DNA of 64,000 nucleotides from Candidatus Planktophila versatilis (lineage in GTDB: Bacteria > Actinomycetota > Actinomycetes > Nanopelagicales > Nanopelagicaceae), in contig NZ_CP016778.1 of assembly GCF_002288265.1 (NCBI RefSeq), forward strand, positions 930,001 through 994,000. The letters are read 5' to 3'. The position numbers were made by a program, and so were the translations under genes. Below are positions 19,620 to 30,000 of this stretch, one piece after another. How positions within the stretch are numbered: position 1 is the stretch's first letter; each line of letters opens with the position of its first letter. Under the pieces are notes generated by a model, which saw nothing but the letters and a program-made list of their open reading frames with translations, did not search any database and was not told where the DNA came from.

Positions 19620-20258
19620 TTATCGTAGAGGTTCTGCCACGCAAGCTGTAATCGCAGCCGAAACCTCAATGCCTGCAGCACGCAATGCGCGGGCCGCCTC
19701 CTGCAAAGTCACCCCCGTTGTGACGAGGTCATCGACAATGATTGCCTTTCCACTGTGATAACGCAGGGATGCCAGTGACCCTTCCAAATTTTCTACTCGT
19801 TTCTTTGCATCGAGCTTTGATTGATCTTTGACGACCCTGGTGTGAGTCAACAATTCACGGGTTGGCACCCGTGCACTACCACCAATTTCTCTGGTTAATT
19901 CGTTAATGAATTGTCTCCCTCGTAATCTCGCAACGGATTTTCGCGAAGGAATTGGCACTAAAAATCCCAATCCTTGCTCTTGTAAACAGAGCGAAAGCGA
20001 ATGAGAAAGTGCGCTCACCATTAGCTCATCTGCTCGTCGCAATGCATGTTCTTTTGCAGCTAACAAAACTTTCCCTGCAATCGGTGAATAGGGAATGGAA
20101 GAATAAATCGGGAAATGTGGTTTCTGGCGAGAGTGAGATCTATAAATTCTCGGCTGCCAGAATTTTCTGCACTGCGAACAGATTTCCAAACCTAGGGCGC
20201 CACAACCTAAACAACGAACTGGAAAGATGAGTTCCTCTAGTGAGCTGAGTAAATTCAC
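19620..20258 (-). CDS. comF: ComF family phosphoribosyltransferase-like protein
   Basis: 212 residues. A zinc-ribbon-like N-terminus has two CxxC pairs (CLGCGALGLEICSQC, starting about residue 16), and the C-terminal domain has the PRPP-binding loop AIIVDDLVTTGVTL. ComF proteins are linked to DNA uptake in competent bacteria, but in actinobacteria the gene is conserved beside secA without proven competence. The GTG start at 20258 is the first that gives the zinc finger; no clear Shine-Dalgarno is seen. It follows mtrB after 31 bases, where lpqB would normally intervene. Confidence 0.85.
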   Translation of the reverse strand: MNLLSSLEELIFPVRCLGCGALGLEICSQCRKFWQPRIYRSHSRQKPHFPIYSSIPYSPIAGKVLLAAKEHALRRADELMVSALSHSLSLCLQEQGLGFLVPIPSRKSVARLRGRQFINELTREIGGSARVPTRELLTHTRVVKDQSKLDAKKRVENLEGSLASLRYHSGKAIIVDDLVTTGVTLQEAARALRAAGIEVSAAITACVAEPLR

Positions 20259-20289
20259 CTAGCCATACTGCTGCAATGACGGCTAGCGG

Positions 20290-21858
20290 TTATTGGTAAA
20301 AAGCCTCCTGGTGGAAATCTTTTGGCGTGGCCTTAATTGGTCTTGAATTTATTAACTCGCCAGCCTTGCGGGGCAAGGTGAGAACAAAATGAGCTCCTTG
20401 GTTAGGGCGTCCCCACGCATCTAATTCTCCATTGTGAAGTCGTGCATCCTCAAGTGCGATGGAAAGACCCAAACCAGTTCCACCGCGTACTCGAGCACGT
20501 GATGGATCTTCTCGCCAGAACCGGTCGAAGACGCGAGTCAGGGCCGATTCATCAAGTCCTGAGCCGTAATCTCGAACACCAATACCAACCTCGGTTTCGG
20601 TAGCAACGACGCTCACAAGAACCTTCTTTCCTTCTGCATGATCGAGTGCGTTTGACAAAAGATTGCGCATAATGCGCTCAACTCTGCGGATATCGGCATT
20701 AATGCTGACAAATTCCTGATCAGCTACCACCTCTACTTGCTGTGTTGGCACATTGCTAGCTATATCTAAATCAGTGGCACATCGATTAATAAGACCAATG
20801 ACATCAAAATCGACAGGTTCGAGCACAGCAACTTCGGCATCGAAACGACTTACTTCAAGTAGGTCTTCGAGCAACCGCTCGAATCTATCTAGTTGAGCAA
20901 CCAGTAGCTCAGAACTCCGGGCGACGAGTGGATCAAAAGAGCTGCGTTGGATGTGGATTACCTCTGATGCCATACGCAGTGTGGTTAAAGGAGTTCGTAG
21001 TTCGTGGGTGACATCTGAAACAAAACGCTGCTGGACACGTGAGAGATGCTCTAGTCGAGTGATTTGCTCTTCAATAGATAGGGCCATTTCATTATAAGAA
21101 ATTGCCAGCGTTGCCATCTCATCGGTTGAAACGACTTTCATCCGCTGAGTGAAGTCTCCCTGCGTAAACTGATTAGCGATACGTGCTGCTTCACGCACCG
21201 GTCGAACCACTTGTCGCACTACGAGCCAGGTGATAAGTCCGATGAGGAAAATGAGTGCGATTCCAGTAAGCAGAAGTGAGTTCTTGATGAGATCTACTGT
21301 TGCCGTCTGGTTCTTGAGAGAAAAGATGATGTAAATCTCGTATCGCCCCCCAGTCGGAATAATAATTCTCTGACCCACAAAGAGAGAGTCAATACTCTCT
21401 CCGTTGTTATATCGTGCAGGACCGTAGGCATAATGAAGTTTGGCATCTTTTTTGATCTGGGCGCGAAGATCTTTAGGAATGGATGAGTTCTTAATGACAT
21501 TCGAAGACATCTCATAAGAATTTGCTGTAGTAGGTCCTCCTGGAGACTTTGCAAAAATTACTTCTCGACGCTCCTCATTAATTCCTTGGGTCGAGGTTCT
21601 CACAACGAATTCAGCGAGAGCTTCTTTACGGGCTTGAACTGTCATCGACTGCGATGCAAGTACTTGGTATTCAGCATTAAAAAATGTGTATCGGGCTTCA
21701 GCCAGTGAAGAGTTCAGGCTAGTTGCCAGGATTCCATCAGCTAGACGTGAATACAGCGCAGAACCGGTAAGCGATACGACAGTTAAGGACAGAAAGAGAG
21801 TTGAGAGAATCACTCGTGTTGCTAGTGAATGTTTGAGTGACCGTCGTAAACGGTTCAT
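20290..21858 (-). CDS. mtrB: Sensor histidine kinase MtrB
   Basis: 522 residues. There is an N-terminal transmembrane helix (about 13-38), an extracytoplasmic region of about 150 residues, a second helix (about 194-217), HAMP with RPVREAARIANQFTQGD, HisKA with His285 in SDVTHELRTPL, and HATPase with RGGTGLGLS. MtrB partners MtrA in control of cell-wall hydrolases and division in actinobacteria. ATG 21858 overlaps no coding sequence of mtrA (stop at 21860), and the upstream in-frame start was rejected because it lies within mtrA. Confidence 0.92.
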   Translation of the reverse strand: MNRLRRSLKHSLATRVILSTLFLSLTVVSLTGSALYSRLADGILATSLNSSLAEARYTFFNAEYQVLASQSMTVQARKEALAEFVVRTSTQGINEERREVIFAKSPGGPTTANSYEMSSNVIKNSSIPKDLRAQIKKDAKLHYAYGPARYNNGESIDSLFVGQRIIIPTGGRYEIYIIFSLKNQTATVDLIKNSLLLTGIALIFLIGLITWLVVRQVVRPVREAARIANQFTQGDFTQRMKVVSTDEMATLAISYNEMALSIEEQITRLEHLSRVQQRFVSDVTHELRTPLTTLRMASEVIHIQRSSFDPLVARSSELLVAQLDRFERLLEDLLEVSRFDAEVAVLEPVDFDVIGLINRCATDLDIASNVPTQQVEVVADQEFVSINADIRRVERIMRNLLSNALDHAEGKKVLVSVVATETEVGIGVRDYGSGLDESALTRVFDRFWREDPSRARVRGGTGLGLSIALEDARLHNGELDAWGRPNQGAHFVLTLPRKAGELINSRPIKATPKDFHQEAFYQ

Positions 21859-21859
21859 G

Positions 21860-22540
21860 TTAAGCGGCTCCGCCCGCCTTATAGCCCACGCCACGAACCG
21901 TCATGATGATCTCTGGACGGTCGGCGTCGTGTTCAACCTTTGAACGAAGTCGCTGCACGTGCACATTGACCAATCGCGTATCAGTTGTTTGTCGGTAGCC
22001 CCAGACCTCACTTAAGAGCGCGTCGCGTGTAAACACCCGACCTGGGTCTTTTGCTAGAGCGACCAGCAAATCAAATTCAAGACGGGTTAGCTGAATGAGA
22101 ATCGCACCGCGACGAACTTCGTGGGCTGTCACATCGATTGTGATGTCACCGATGGAAAGAAGGCCGGTCACATCAGAATTGGTGCGACGCAAACGAGTGC
22201 GAATACGCGCAATGAGTTCAGCCTTGTCCCGAAATGGTTTCTGCATGTAATCATCGGCGCCTGCTTCAAGCCCCCGCACAACATCTTGGGTCTCCCCCTT
22301 GGCGCTGAGCATCACGATTGGCACCATCGACTCTTTTCTAATTAGTCGACAGACCTCTATGCCATCTATTCCTGGCAACATGACATCAAGTAAGACGAGG
22401 TCCGGAGGATTATTTCTAAATACCTCCAGCGCCTCATCTCCTCTACTCACCATATCTACATCGAAGCCAGAACTTGTAAGAACAATTCCCAGCATTTCGG
22501 CGAGATCTTGATCGTCATCGACGACCATGATGAGTGTCAT
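21860..22540 (-). CDS. mtrA: Response regulator MtrA
   Basis: 226 residues of the OmpR family. The receiver domain has DDD (8-10) and phospho-acceptor Asp52 in LLDVMLPGIDG, and the winged helix includes LTRLEFDLLVALAKDPGRVFTR and ends in MTVRGVGYKAG. MtrA is an essential regulator of peptidoglycan hydrolases, and of replication timing, in mycobacteria. It directly precedes mtrB and follows ahcY by 17 bases, the arrangement found across actinobacteria. It could also be the regulator acting at the TCACA repeats near 9027. Confidence 0.95.
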   Translation of the reverse strand: MTLIMVVDDDQDLAEMLGIVLTSSGFDVDMVSRGDEALEVFRNNPPDLVLLDVMLPGIDGIEVCRLIRKESMVPIVMLSAKGETQDVVRGLEAGADDYMQKPFRDKAELIARIRTRLRRTNSDVTGLLSIGDITIDVTAHEVRRGAILIQLTRLEFDLLVALAKDPGRVFTRDALLSEVWGYRQTTDTRLVNVHVQRLRSKVEHDADRPEIIMTVRGVGYKAGGAA

Positions 22541-22557
22541 GCAATATCAACGATCAT

Positions 22558-23838
22558 TTATGAACCGTGCTCCCAAGAATTAAGGTACATATCTTGAGCT
22601 GGTGTGAGTACATCGATACGTCCACCCATCGAAATGAGTTTCAACGCCGCAACTTCCTTATCGATATATGTTGGAACTTCATGCACTCCAGCAGGAAGGT
22701 TCTTTGCTTCCTTAACGAGGTATTCCGCAGTTAGGGCCTGATCAGAGAATGACATATCCATCACTGATGCTGGGTGACCTTCAGCTGCGCCGAGGTTTAC
22801 TAGACGACCTTCAGCGAGAAGAAGTAAGCGGCGACCATCTTTCATCACGTATTCATCGGTCTGGTGACGCATCTTGGCATTCTTCTGTTTTGAGTTCTGC
22901 TCTAGCCAAGCAACATCGATTTCGATATCAAAGTGACCTGAGTTAGCCATGATTGCGCCATCTTTCATCGCTGCGAAGTGTTCATCGCGCAGTACATCGC
23001 GGTTACCGGTGACTGTAATAAATACATCGCCAACTTTGGCTGCATCTAACATCGGCATTACACGGAAACCTTGCATCATTGCATCGAGTGCCTTAGTTGG
23101 ATCAATTTCTGTCACAACTACATCTGCGCCCATGCCCTTTGCGCGCTCTGCAACACCTTTTCCGCAATAACCAAATCCTGCAACAACGACAATGCGTCCT
23201 GCAAGTAAGAAGTTAGTCGCACGGAAGACCGCGTCAAGAGTCGATTGACCTGTGCCATAGCGATTATCAAACATGTGCTTTGTGTCTGTGTCATTGACTG
23301 CGATCATCGGAAATGTGAGTGCGCCATCTTTTGCCATCTGGTTAAGGCGAATAACTCCAGTAGTAGTCTCTTCGCAACCACCAGCGATATTTGGTAGGAG
23401 CTCCTTGCGAGTTGTGTGAAGAGTGTTTACTAAGTCGCAACCATCATCGAAGACTTGGTGAGGTTCGATGTCGAGGGCAGCGTTGATGTGCGAGTAATAC
23501 CCGTCACGATCAACTGCATTACGTGCAAATACAGAGATTCCGTATTCATGAACAAGAGCTGCAGCTGTGTCATCTTGAGTAGACAATGGGTTAGAAGCAC
23601 AGAGAGCAATTTCAGCGCCGCCAGCTTTAAGAACACGCATCAAGTTAGCGGTCTCAGTTGTGACGTGCATACATGCTGCGATTCGTACGCCGGTAAATGG
23701 TTGTGACTTTTCAAATCGTTCACGAATTTGTGCAAGGACCGGCATGTTGCGCTCTGCCCATTCGATGCGCTTGCGCCCCTCGGCAGCAAGTGAAGCGTCG
23801 GCTATATCGTGCTTTGGAATTGTTGTTACTTGTGTCAT
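22558..23838 (-). CDS. ahcY: Adenosylhomocysteinase
   Basis: 426 residues. The NAD-dependent enzyme splits S-adenosylhomocysteine to adenosine and homocysteine and so relieves product inhibition of methyltransferases. The motifs include NTLHTTRKELLPNIAGG-like substrate loop residues, the NAD fold GFGYCGKGVAERAKGMGA, and GHFDIEIDVAWLE near the C-terminus. It lacks the 40-residue insertion of some actinobacterial forms. ATG 23838 has GGGAGA upstream; an in-frame start at 23868 lies before that ribosome site. It heads the ahcY-mtrA-mtrB cluster. Confidence 0.96.
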   Translation of the reverse strand: MTQVTTIPKHDIADASLAAEGRKRIEWAERNMPVLAQIRERFEKSQPFTGVRIAACMHVTTETANLMRVLKAGGAEIALCASNPLSTQDDTAAALVHEYGISVFARNAVDRDGYYSHINAALDIEPHQVFDDGCDLVNTLHTTRKELLPNIAGGCEETTTGVIRLNQMAKDGALTFPMIAVNDTDTKHMFDNRYGTGQSTLDAVFRATNFLLAGRIVVVAGFGYCGKGVAERAKGMGADVVVTEIDPTKALDAMMQGFRVMPMLDAAKVGDVFITVTGNRDVLRDEHFAAMKDGAIMANSGHFDIEIDVAWLEQNSKQKNAKMRHQTDEYVMKDGRRLLLLAEGRLVNLGAAEGHPASVMDMSFSDQALTAEYLVKEAKNLPAGVHEVPTYIDKEVAALKLISMGGRIDVLTPAQDMYLNSWEHGS

Positions 23839-23976
23839 GAAAACATATCTCCCTAGGTAGTTCCTCAATTGACTATGAGGATTGTCTTTTTCGCTTGACC
23901 TTCGGCGTAGGGCTCTACTGTGCTAGTCGGCTACGGAATTAGTTTAGTGGACTCCGGGAAAAAGGGTGAAACAGAC
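23839..23976 (-). promoter_or_regulatory. 138-base leader/intergenic region of ahcY
   Basis: It holds the ahcY promoter and a leader with a small hairpin, CCTCA (23863-23867) and TGAGG (23876-23880), around 25-40 bases before the start codon. I looked for a SAH riboswitch but found no convincing consensus. No sharp -10 can be chosen. Confidence 0.3.
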
Positions 23977-25329
23977 TTAGCTTCGTATCGCCTTGAGAAC
24001 TTCATCGCGAACCTTCTCCATGCGCCCTTCGGTAGAAGCCTCAACGTTGAGTCGAAGGAGTGGCTCGGTATTAGAGGCCCGAAGATTAAACCACCAGTCT
24101 TTGGCGCTGACAGTCAGACCATCAAGATGATCCATTTCTACATCACTATCTGCTTCAAATTTTTGCTGGATAGTTTCCATCGAGGCAGCTGCATCAGAGA
24201 CTGTCGAGTTAATCTCTCCACTTGAGTGATATCTGTTAAATGGCTTAAGAATTGTGGAGAGTGACTTCTTGCTTTCACCGAGTGCGGCAATTGCATGTAG
24301 CGCGGCCAGCATTCCAGAGTCTGCCTTCCAAAAATCTCTAAAGTAGAAATGGCCTGAGTGTTCTCCACCAAATACGGCATCTGTTTCGGCCATGAGCTTT
24401 TTAATGTACGAATGGCCCACACGTGAACGAACCGCCGTTCCGCCGTTTTCTTCCACGACTTCTTTCACTGCTCGCGAGGAGATGAGGTTATAAATAATAT
24501 TTGACCCGGGATACTTAACTAGCTCGCGAGATGCAATCAGTGATGTCAAAGAAGATGGATTGACAAGTGCTCCCTTTTCATCAACAAGGAAACAGCGATC
24601 GGCATCACCATCGAATGCGAGCCCGATATCTGCACCATGTTTCTTCACCGCCTTTTGTAAGTCAACGAGATTCTTTGGATCAATCGGGTTGGCTTCGTGA
24701 TTAGGGAAAGAACCATCTAATTCAAAGAAGAGCTCAATTACTTCTGCGTTAAGTCTCTTAAAGACAGCTGGTGCTGTGTATCCGCCCATTCCGTTGCCGG
24801 CATCGATAACTATTTTCAAAGGGCGAATCTGTGAAACATCGACCAAGGTGCGTAAGTGATCGACATATTCCTCCAGCATATTCTTCGATTTCTCGACACC
24901 GACATTTCTCATCGCCATGGGAGTGCCTTCATAAACGAACTTTTCGATTGTTAACAAGCCCGATTCTTTACCTATGGGACGTGCACCGCTAAAGCAGAGT
25001 TTGATTCCATTGTATGCAGCAGGATTATGGCTTGCCGTAAACATCGCACCCGGCAGATTTAACTTTCCGGCAGCGAAATACAACATATCTGTAGAGGCAA
25101 GTCCGATACGAATGACATCTAGGCCTTGCGAAGTAACACCCGCTGAAAATGCAGTTGCCAGCGTGGGTGAAGATGGACGCATATCTTCGCCAATGACAAC
25201 GGTTCCTGGTTCACGTTCAATTTCTAAGAAGCGAGCGAAGGCAACCCCAGTGGCAAATGCAAAATCTGGCGTGAGTTCTTCATCTACTAACCCACGGATG
25301 TCATAGGCCTTAAATATCGATGCGCTCAT
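23977..25329 (-). CDS. manB: Phosphomannomutase/phosphoglucomutase
   Basis: 450 residues of the alpha-D-phosphohexomutase family, interconverting hexose-6-phosphate and hexose-1-phosphate. The phospho-serine loop is TASHNP, the metal site DGDADR, and the sugar-binding GGEHSGHFYFRD. With manC at 30609 it would supply GDP-mannose. The 35 extra codons of the longest frame run through poorly conserved sequence, and a TACGAT box sits six bases before the ATG at 25329, supporting that start. Confidence 0.93.
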   Translation of the reverse strand: MSASIFKAYDIRGLVDEELTPDFAFATGVAFARFLEIEREPGTVVIGEDMRPSSPTLATAFSAGVTSQGLDVIRIGLASTDMLYFAAGKLNLPGAMFTASHNPAAYNGIKLCFSGARPIGKESGLLTIEKFVYEGTPMAMRNVGVEKSKNMLEEYVDHLRTLVDVSQIRPLKIVIDAGNGMGGYTAPAVFKRLNAEVIELFFELDGSFPNHEANPIDPKNLVDLQKAVKKHGADIGLAFDGDADRCFLVDEKGALVNPSSLTSLIASRELVKYPGSNIIYNLISSRAVKEVVEENGGTAVRSRVGHSYIKKLMAETDAVFGGEHSGHFYFRDFWKADSGMLAALHAIAALGESKKSLSTILKPFNRYHSSGEINSTVSDAAASMETIQQKFEADSDVEMDHLDGLTVSAKDWWFNLRASNTEPLLRLNVEASTEGRMEKVRDEVLKAIRS

Positions 25330-25335
25330 GAAGGT

Positions 25336-25341
25336 ATCGTA
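25336..25341 (-). promoter_or_regulatory. -10 box TACGAT, leaderless start of manB
   Basis: TACGAT ends six bases before the ATG at 25329. Confidence 0.5.
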
Positions 25342-25366
25342 AAGAATTGAGTATGCAGAAGTGAAA

Positions 25367-25738
25367 TTAGGAAGGCACTGCGCGCAAATGCCCGCGTCTG
25401 CCCACGCTTGATTGTGAAGTAGTTGTTGAGACATCAGTAGTCGTGGCGTGAGAATTCAGAGCTACCTCACGGACAGCATCGGCGATTGCCATGAGATCGT
25501 CTTCACTTGGTCCACTCTGATTTTCATCTACAGCCTGCTTGATGACATTCCAACCTTGCGGAACGGTAAGCCGGGCAGAGTGTTTATCGCAGAGATCATA
25601 TGAATGAGGTTCAGAAAAAGTTGCCAGCGGTCCAAGGACGGCAGTGGATTCAGCATAAATATAGGTAAGGGTCATCGATGCCGAAGAATTGCAACTCACA
25701 CGAGAGCAACTGCGCCCAGAACGTACCGAAGAACTCAT
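25367..25738 (-). CDS. DUF3499 family protein
   Basis: 123 residues. The conserved family pattern is present: SCSRVSCNSSASMTLTY, then ADS-like AESTAVLGPLA, SYDLCDKHSARLTVPQGWNV. Four cysteines in CxxxxC and a later DLC arrangement hint at metal binding. The C-terminal 40 residues are Ser/Thr-rich and disordered. The family is actinobacterial and lies next to manB (Rv3258c position in Mycobacterium). Function is unknown. TAGCCT seven bases before the ATG (25746-25751) predicts a leaderless start. Confidence 0.85.
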   Translation of the reverse strand: MSSSVRSGRSCSRVSCNSSASMTLTYIYAESTAVLGPLATFSEPHSYDLCDKHSARLTVPQGWNVIKQAVDENQSGPSEDDLMAIADAVREVALNSHATTTDVSTTTSQSSVGRRGHLRAVPS

Positions 25739-25745
25739 GTGTATA

Positions 25746-25751
25746 AGGCTA
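25746..25751 (-). promoter_or_regulatory. -10 box TAGCCT, leaderless start of the DUF3499 gene
   Basis: TAGCCT ends seven bases before the ATG at 25738. Confidence 0.45.
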
Positions 25752-25769
25752 TCGGTGTAGCTATAAAAG

Positions 25770-27071
25770 TCAGGGATTTAACACACGGATATTTGAATCT
25801 GGAATTGAAGACTTTGTCAGAACACTGCCCGGAGTCAATGGAACATATCCGTATCCACTCTTGGATGAAATCAGAGCCGCGCCAGAAGTTCCGGGCGAGA
25901 TTGCCGAAAAGCTGACAGACCGGGCTGAGTCAGAAAGTACGTAGGTAGCTATGTCAGAACCCTTGATATCAATTGTTCTAGATTTGCCACCGGCCTGCAT
26001 CACTGTGAGTCTGACTTCGATTTCACTGCCTGTGAAAACCAAGGTGGGGGCTAAGCCAGTGGTAGCCAAGGTGAACTCTTGCAAGTCCGGAACGGCAGTA
26101 CTCCATACGAAATCACTCTTTCCTTGCGAGAGCGTCGGTGAAAACACAGATCCAAGAATTGGTTGATCGGAAGAAATATGTAGTGCAAATTTTCCGGACG
26201 ACATCAAGATATTCATGGGAATCTCAACGACTTTCTTATGGGCAACAACCCTGCCATTTATCCCAACCGGAGAAAAGGTTCCATCGGTAGAGCGAATCTC
26301 AGCGCTGATACGCGCATCAACATCACCAGGGACTAAGAGTCGCAATGTGTGAGGGCTCGGCGTCTTCCTCTTCACTTGTTGCGGGATAGCCGGAATCTGC
26401 AACTTCTTACCAGGATCATCCGTTGAATTAACGATATCTCCGCCCAGTGATCGCAGGCCCTTGCCACGTTCATCTACAAGAAAACCATTGACGCGGCCAG
26501 ACTTTGCTTCAATATGGATAGCAATTGATTTCGCACCTGGAGCCAAAGATGGCAGTGAGATCTGCTTAAATGAATTCGCACCCACAATTAAATCTCTGGG
26601 GGTCAGTTCACCATTCTCGCTAAAGACTGAGACGCGAACAAGTGCTTTACCTAAACCGCTATTTACTAAGTTCAGCGAACCCTTCGAAGTGATATCTGCA
26701 GTTGCGCCCACAAACCACCGTGAAGTAATCGGGGCCTGACATGCAGATGCACCAGCCCACACACCCTTTCGGACCTGCCACACAACAGGGGTAATTGCTC
26801 CAGCATCGATGACAGCAGACTGGGAAGCGATTGCATAACGGCTAATTCCTGCCTCACGAGTGTTCATTGCGGAGGTGCCAGTTTTTCTGATCTGAGTCTT
26901 AGAACTTGTCAGAGAAATTGCTGTGGTTAATCCCGATGTATTAGGTGGGCAAATAACAGAAGGGTATGACTGATTAAATCGAGATGTTGAGACGGTGAAG
27001 TTAAGCAAATTGCTAATCGCTAAAATCGAGATTGTCACGAGGAAGAGAAGGAAGCCACGGTTGCTTTTCAT
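25770..27071 (-). CDS. DUF5719-like exported/membrane-anchored protein
   Basis: 433 residues. A short basic start and one hydrophobic helix (7-26) form a signal anchor. The remainder is a beta-rich extracellular region with repeated Gly/Ser-Val strands (for example SIAIHIEAKSGRVNGFLVDERGKG). The position, directly after and overlapping the large glycosyltransferase, is that of DUF5719 proteins in actinobacteria (recalled). It may be the extracytoplasmic partner of that enzyme. The start overlaps the glycosyltransferase stop by four bases, so the two are co-translated. Confidence 0.7.
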   Translation of the reverse strand: MKSNRGFLLFLVTISILAISNLLNFTVSTSRFNQSYPSVICPPNTSGLTTAISLTSSKTQIRKTGTSAMNTREAGISRYAIASQSAVIDAGAITPVVWQVRKGVWAGASACQAPITSRWFVGATADITSKGSLNLVNSGLGKALVRVSVFSENGELTPRDLIVGANSFKQISLPSLAPGAKSIAIHIEAKSGRVNGFLVDERGKGLRSLGGDIVNSTDDPGKKLQIPAIPQQVKRKTPSPHTLRLLVPGDVDARISAEIRSTDGTFSPVGINGRVVAHKKVVEIPMNILMSSGKFALHISSDQPILGSVFSPTLSQGKSDFVWSTAVPDLQEFTLATTGLAPTLVFTGSEIEVRLTVMQAGGKSRTIDIKGSDIATYVLSDSARSVSFSAISPGTSGAALISSKSGYGYVPLTPGSVLTKSSIPDSNIRVLNP

Positions 27072-30000
27072 GCCAGCTCCTTTTCAGATATCTCACTCTT
27101 GCGGCGACCAGAGGGCAGCGCAAGAACAATGACAGTGACCAGCACAATCATGAAGAAGGAGATCCAGGCCCTTCGCTGTGTTCCATCATGGAAGATGGTG
27201 ACTTCGCCAGCGTTGGTGATTTCAAAGGTGGGAAGACCATCGCGATCTTCAATACGAGCTGCAGTAAATCCATCTTGGTAAATTCTCCACCCTTTACTAA
27301 AACTTTCAGTAAGTGTGAGTGTTCCGGGACGCGGCACAATGGCGCTAATTCCGGTTGCTTCGATGATGGAAACTTCTCCGGCGTAGTCGGTAAGAATGAT
27401 GCGTCCGGTTGGCTCATTTACCTTCCAGACAACTCCAGCTTTTGTCGCAGAGGTTCTAATGAAGCCTCCTAAGCCATCAATAGTTTGAACTACCTCATCA
27501 ATAATCGGATTCTTTAAGTAAACGTATTTGATTCCGTAGGTTGCTAAGACTGCACTTGAACTCACACCGGTGTTGTCGATTAAGCCTTCAACTGCTCGGG
27601 AAATTACTTCCGTATCCGCTGGCGCAACATCTACTTCACCCAGTGTGATATCTCTTCCTCTGGAAATGTAATAGGACAGAGTTTGCTCGCCATTTCTGGT
27701 GTATGGACGAAGCACGAGTGACTTGGCGCTCTTCTCTATTGCAAGGTAGGCCGGTAGTACGTTCTTCTGCCCCGTACGAAGTGGTGAATCAGCTCCCGCA
27801 GAAACCAACCAGGAAAGAGATGTCGCACTATAAACCAGGGTTAAAGCGAGAATGAGTGCAACCGAAATATGCCTGAAATTAATGTGGGATTGTTCAAGTC
27901 GAGATCTAATTTTATCGAACATCACAACACCAGATGTTAATGAGAAGAGCGTGGCAATAGCGATAAAGGTTCCAACAGATACTTGGGCATTTAACGGTGT
28001 TCCATTACCCGGTATGACTGCAACGCTAATCAAAGTTCCACACAGCAAGAAAGTAATTCCTGGGACTGCAAATTTTCGAGCGGCGGTAGTAGAGAAATAG
28101 GCGACGAGCAAAATTGCCACTATCGGACTGGCACACCACCACGGAAGAGATCCCGGCCCACCTGGATTGGCAAGAATTGCTAGGTTCGGGCCACCGCCAG
28201 AAACGGATAGTCCAATTTCTCGAAGAATACGGGTTGGGTTGAGTAACACACCGAAAGAAGCCGGCGCCGATAACAAGAATGGAATTATGAGAAGAGTCAG
28301 GCGACGCTTGAGTCGTTCGAGGAAGAGTTGATCCTGGTAATTATTTGATGCTTTCCTGAAGTCGCCGAAAATTGTAAGGATGATTCCCACGAAAAGGATA
28401 AGCAGCACCGATGGATTAAATGAAAGCAGGAACCAGATAAAAAGTGAGTATCCAAAGATGCTTCGCCAACTCCAACGATCGATTTCGGCCCAGGTATGAA
28501 ATTGCACTATGAAAAAGGGCAGTAACGCCATAAAGACAAGTACTCCGAGTCGCCCGGCGTTCACCGATGCAATCGCCACCGGCGATAAGGCATAGAGCAA
28601 GGAAGCGCCAGCTGATAGCCACTGATTATCTGTAAATCTCTTTAAATATCGGTGTGCTGAAAGCAGAAGTATCAAGGGAGCGATGAGAAAGAAAATAGTG
28701 ATAAATACTGAAACATTTCCGAAGAAGAGCAGAGATGCGATTGCGATGACTAAGACCCAAGTAGGAGTGGATTGCGCACTGCCCATACCCACGTCATGCC
28801 AACTAGAGATATAGAGCTTGATTAAATCTCGGAAACTAGCTGGAGATTCGGCAAGAGCTCCTCCGGCTAATGGCCCAAACCTATGTCGTGCCCAGGAAAG
28901 TGAGACGAGTGTGATGATTGATGCGGCAATAATCATGGGTCTATAGAAAAGTGATTTCCATGGAGTTCGTGACACCGGGGTAAGAGGATCTTCATCCTCA
29001 TTTATTTCTAAGTCGCTGACAATCGGTAGTTCACGTGATGGTGAATGAGGAAGCACAGCGGAACGTAGCGTCGATGCCAGACGAGAAATAGATGAACGAA
29101 GTTGGGATATCCGCGATGGAACAAAGGCATTGACCACTCTCGGAGAAATCAGTCGGTGCTGTTTGCGAAATTTTCTAGCTGAAAGTAATTCGGTGGGATG
29201 AATAATGAGTGAGCCAATTGCCAAGATCTCATCCGATGCATAGCCGGGGAGTTTGGCAAATAGGTAGCCGACAGAACGCAAGATAGCCCCGGCAAATAGC
29301 GTGAAGATGAGTCCAGGTAGTGACCACACACTTGAGTTAGCAAGCAAGACATAGGCTGCATTGCGCCGATCTAGTAAAAGTGGGCGGTGAAGAAACGCTC
29401 CTTGCACATCAACACTTCTTCGTTCGGTCGCCGATGCTTGTGCGTGATACCCAATCGCATCAGAGACGGCAATCACCGAGTGTCCCGCAACGCGAACACG
29501 CCAACCAAAATCAACATCATCTCGGAATAGCTCTAAATTCTGATCAAAGCCACCGAGTTCTTCAAAGACGTCACGACGGATGAGGGCACCTGCTGTGCTC
29601 ACAGAAAGAACTTCTGTTACGCCATCGTGTTGACCTTGATCGTATTCAAGAGGTTCAAGACCTGTCCATCTCGCACCGTTAGTTGCAATACTGATTCCTA
29701 ATTCAATGAGATGCGTTCGATCATGCCAACCAAGAAGTTTTGGTCCAGCCATCACAACACTGGGGCGATCTGCAATCGCTGCTAATAAAGATTCAAGTGC
29801 GGCCGGATGCAACGCGCAATCATCGTGAAGAATCCAAATCCATTCTTCACTATCTTTAATCAGCGCAGGCAGCTGCGTGATTCCATGAGCTACGGCAGCA
29901 CCAAATCCACTTTCTCTATCGATTGTTGCTACCGGAATGCGAGCGCCTTTCAGCAACTTCACCGAAGCATCGAGGGAGCCAGTATCAATGGCAAAAACTT

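Noticed and set aside
23839-23976. SAH riboswitch upstream of ahcY
   Set aside because: The leader has only a short 5-bp hairpin and lacks the conserved SAH aptamer sequence as I remember it.
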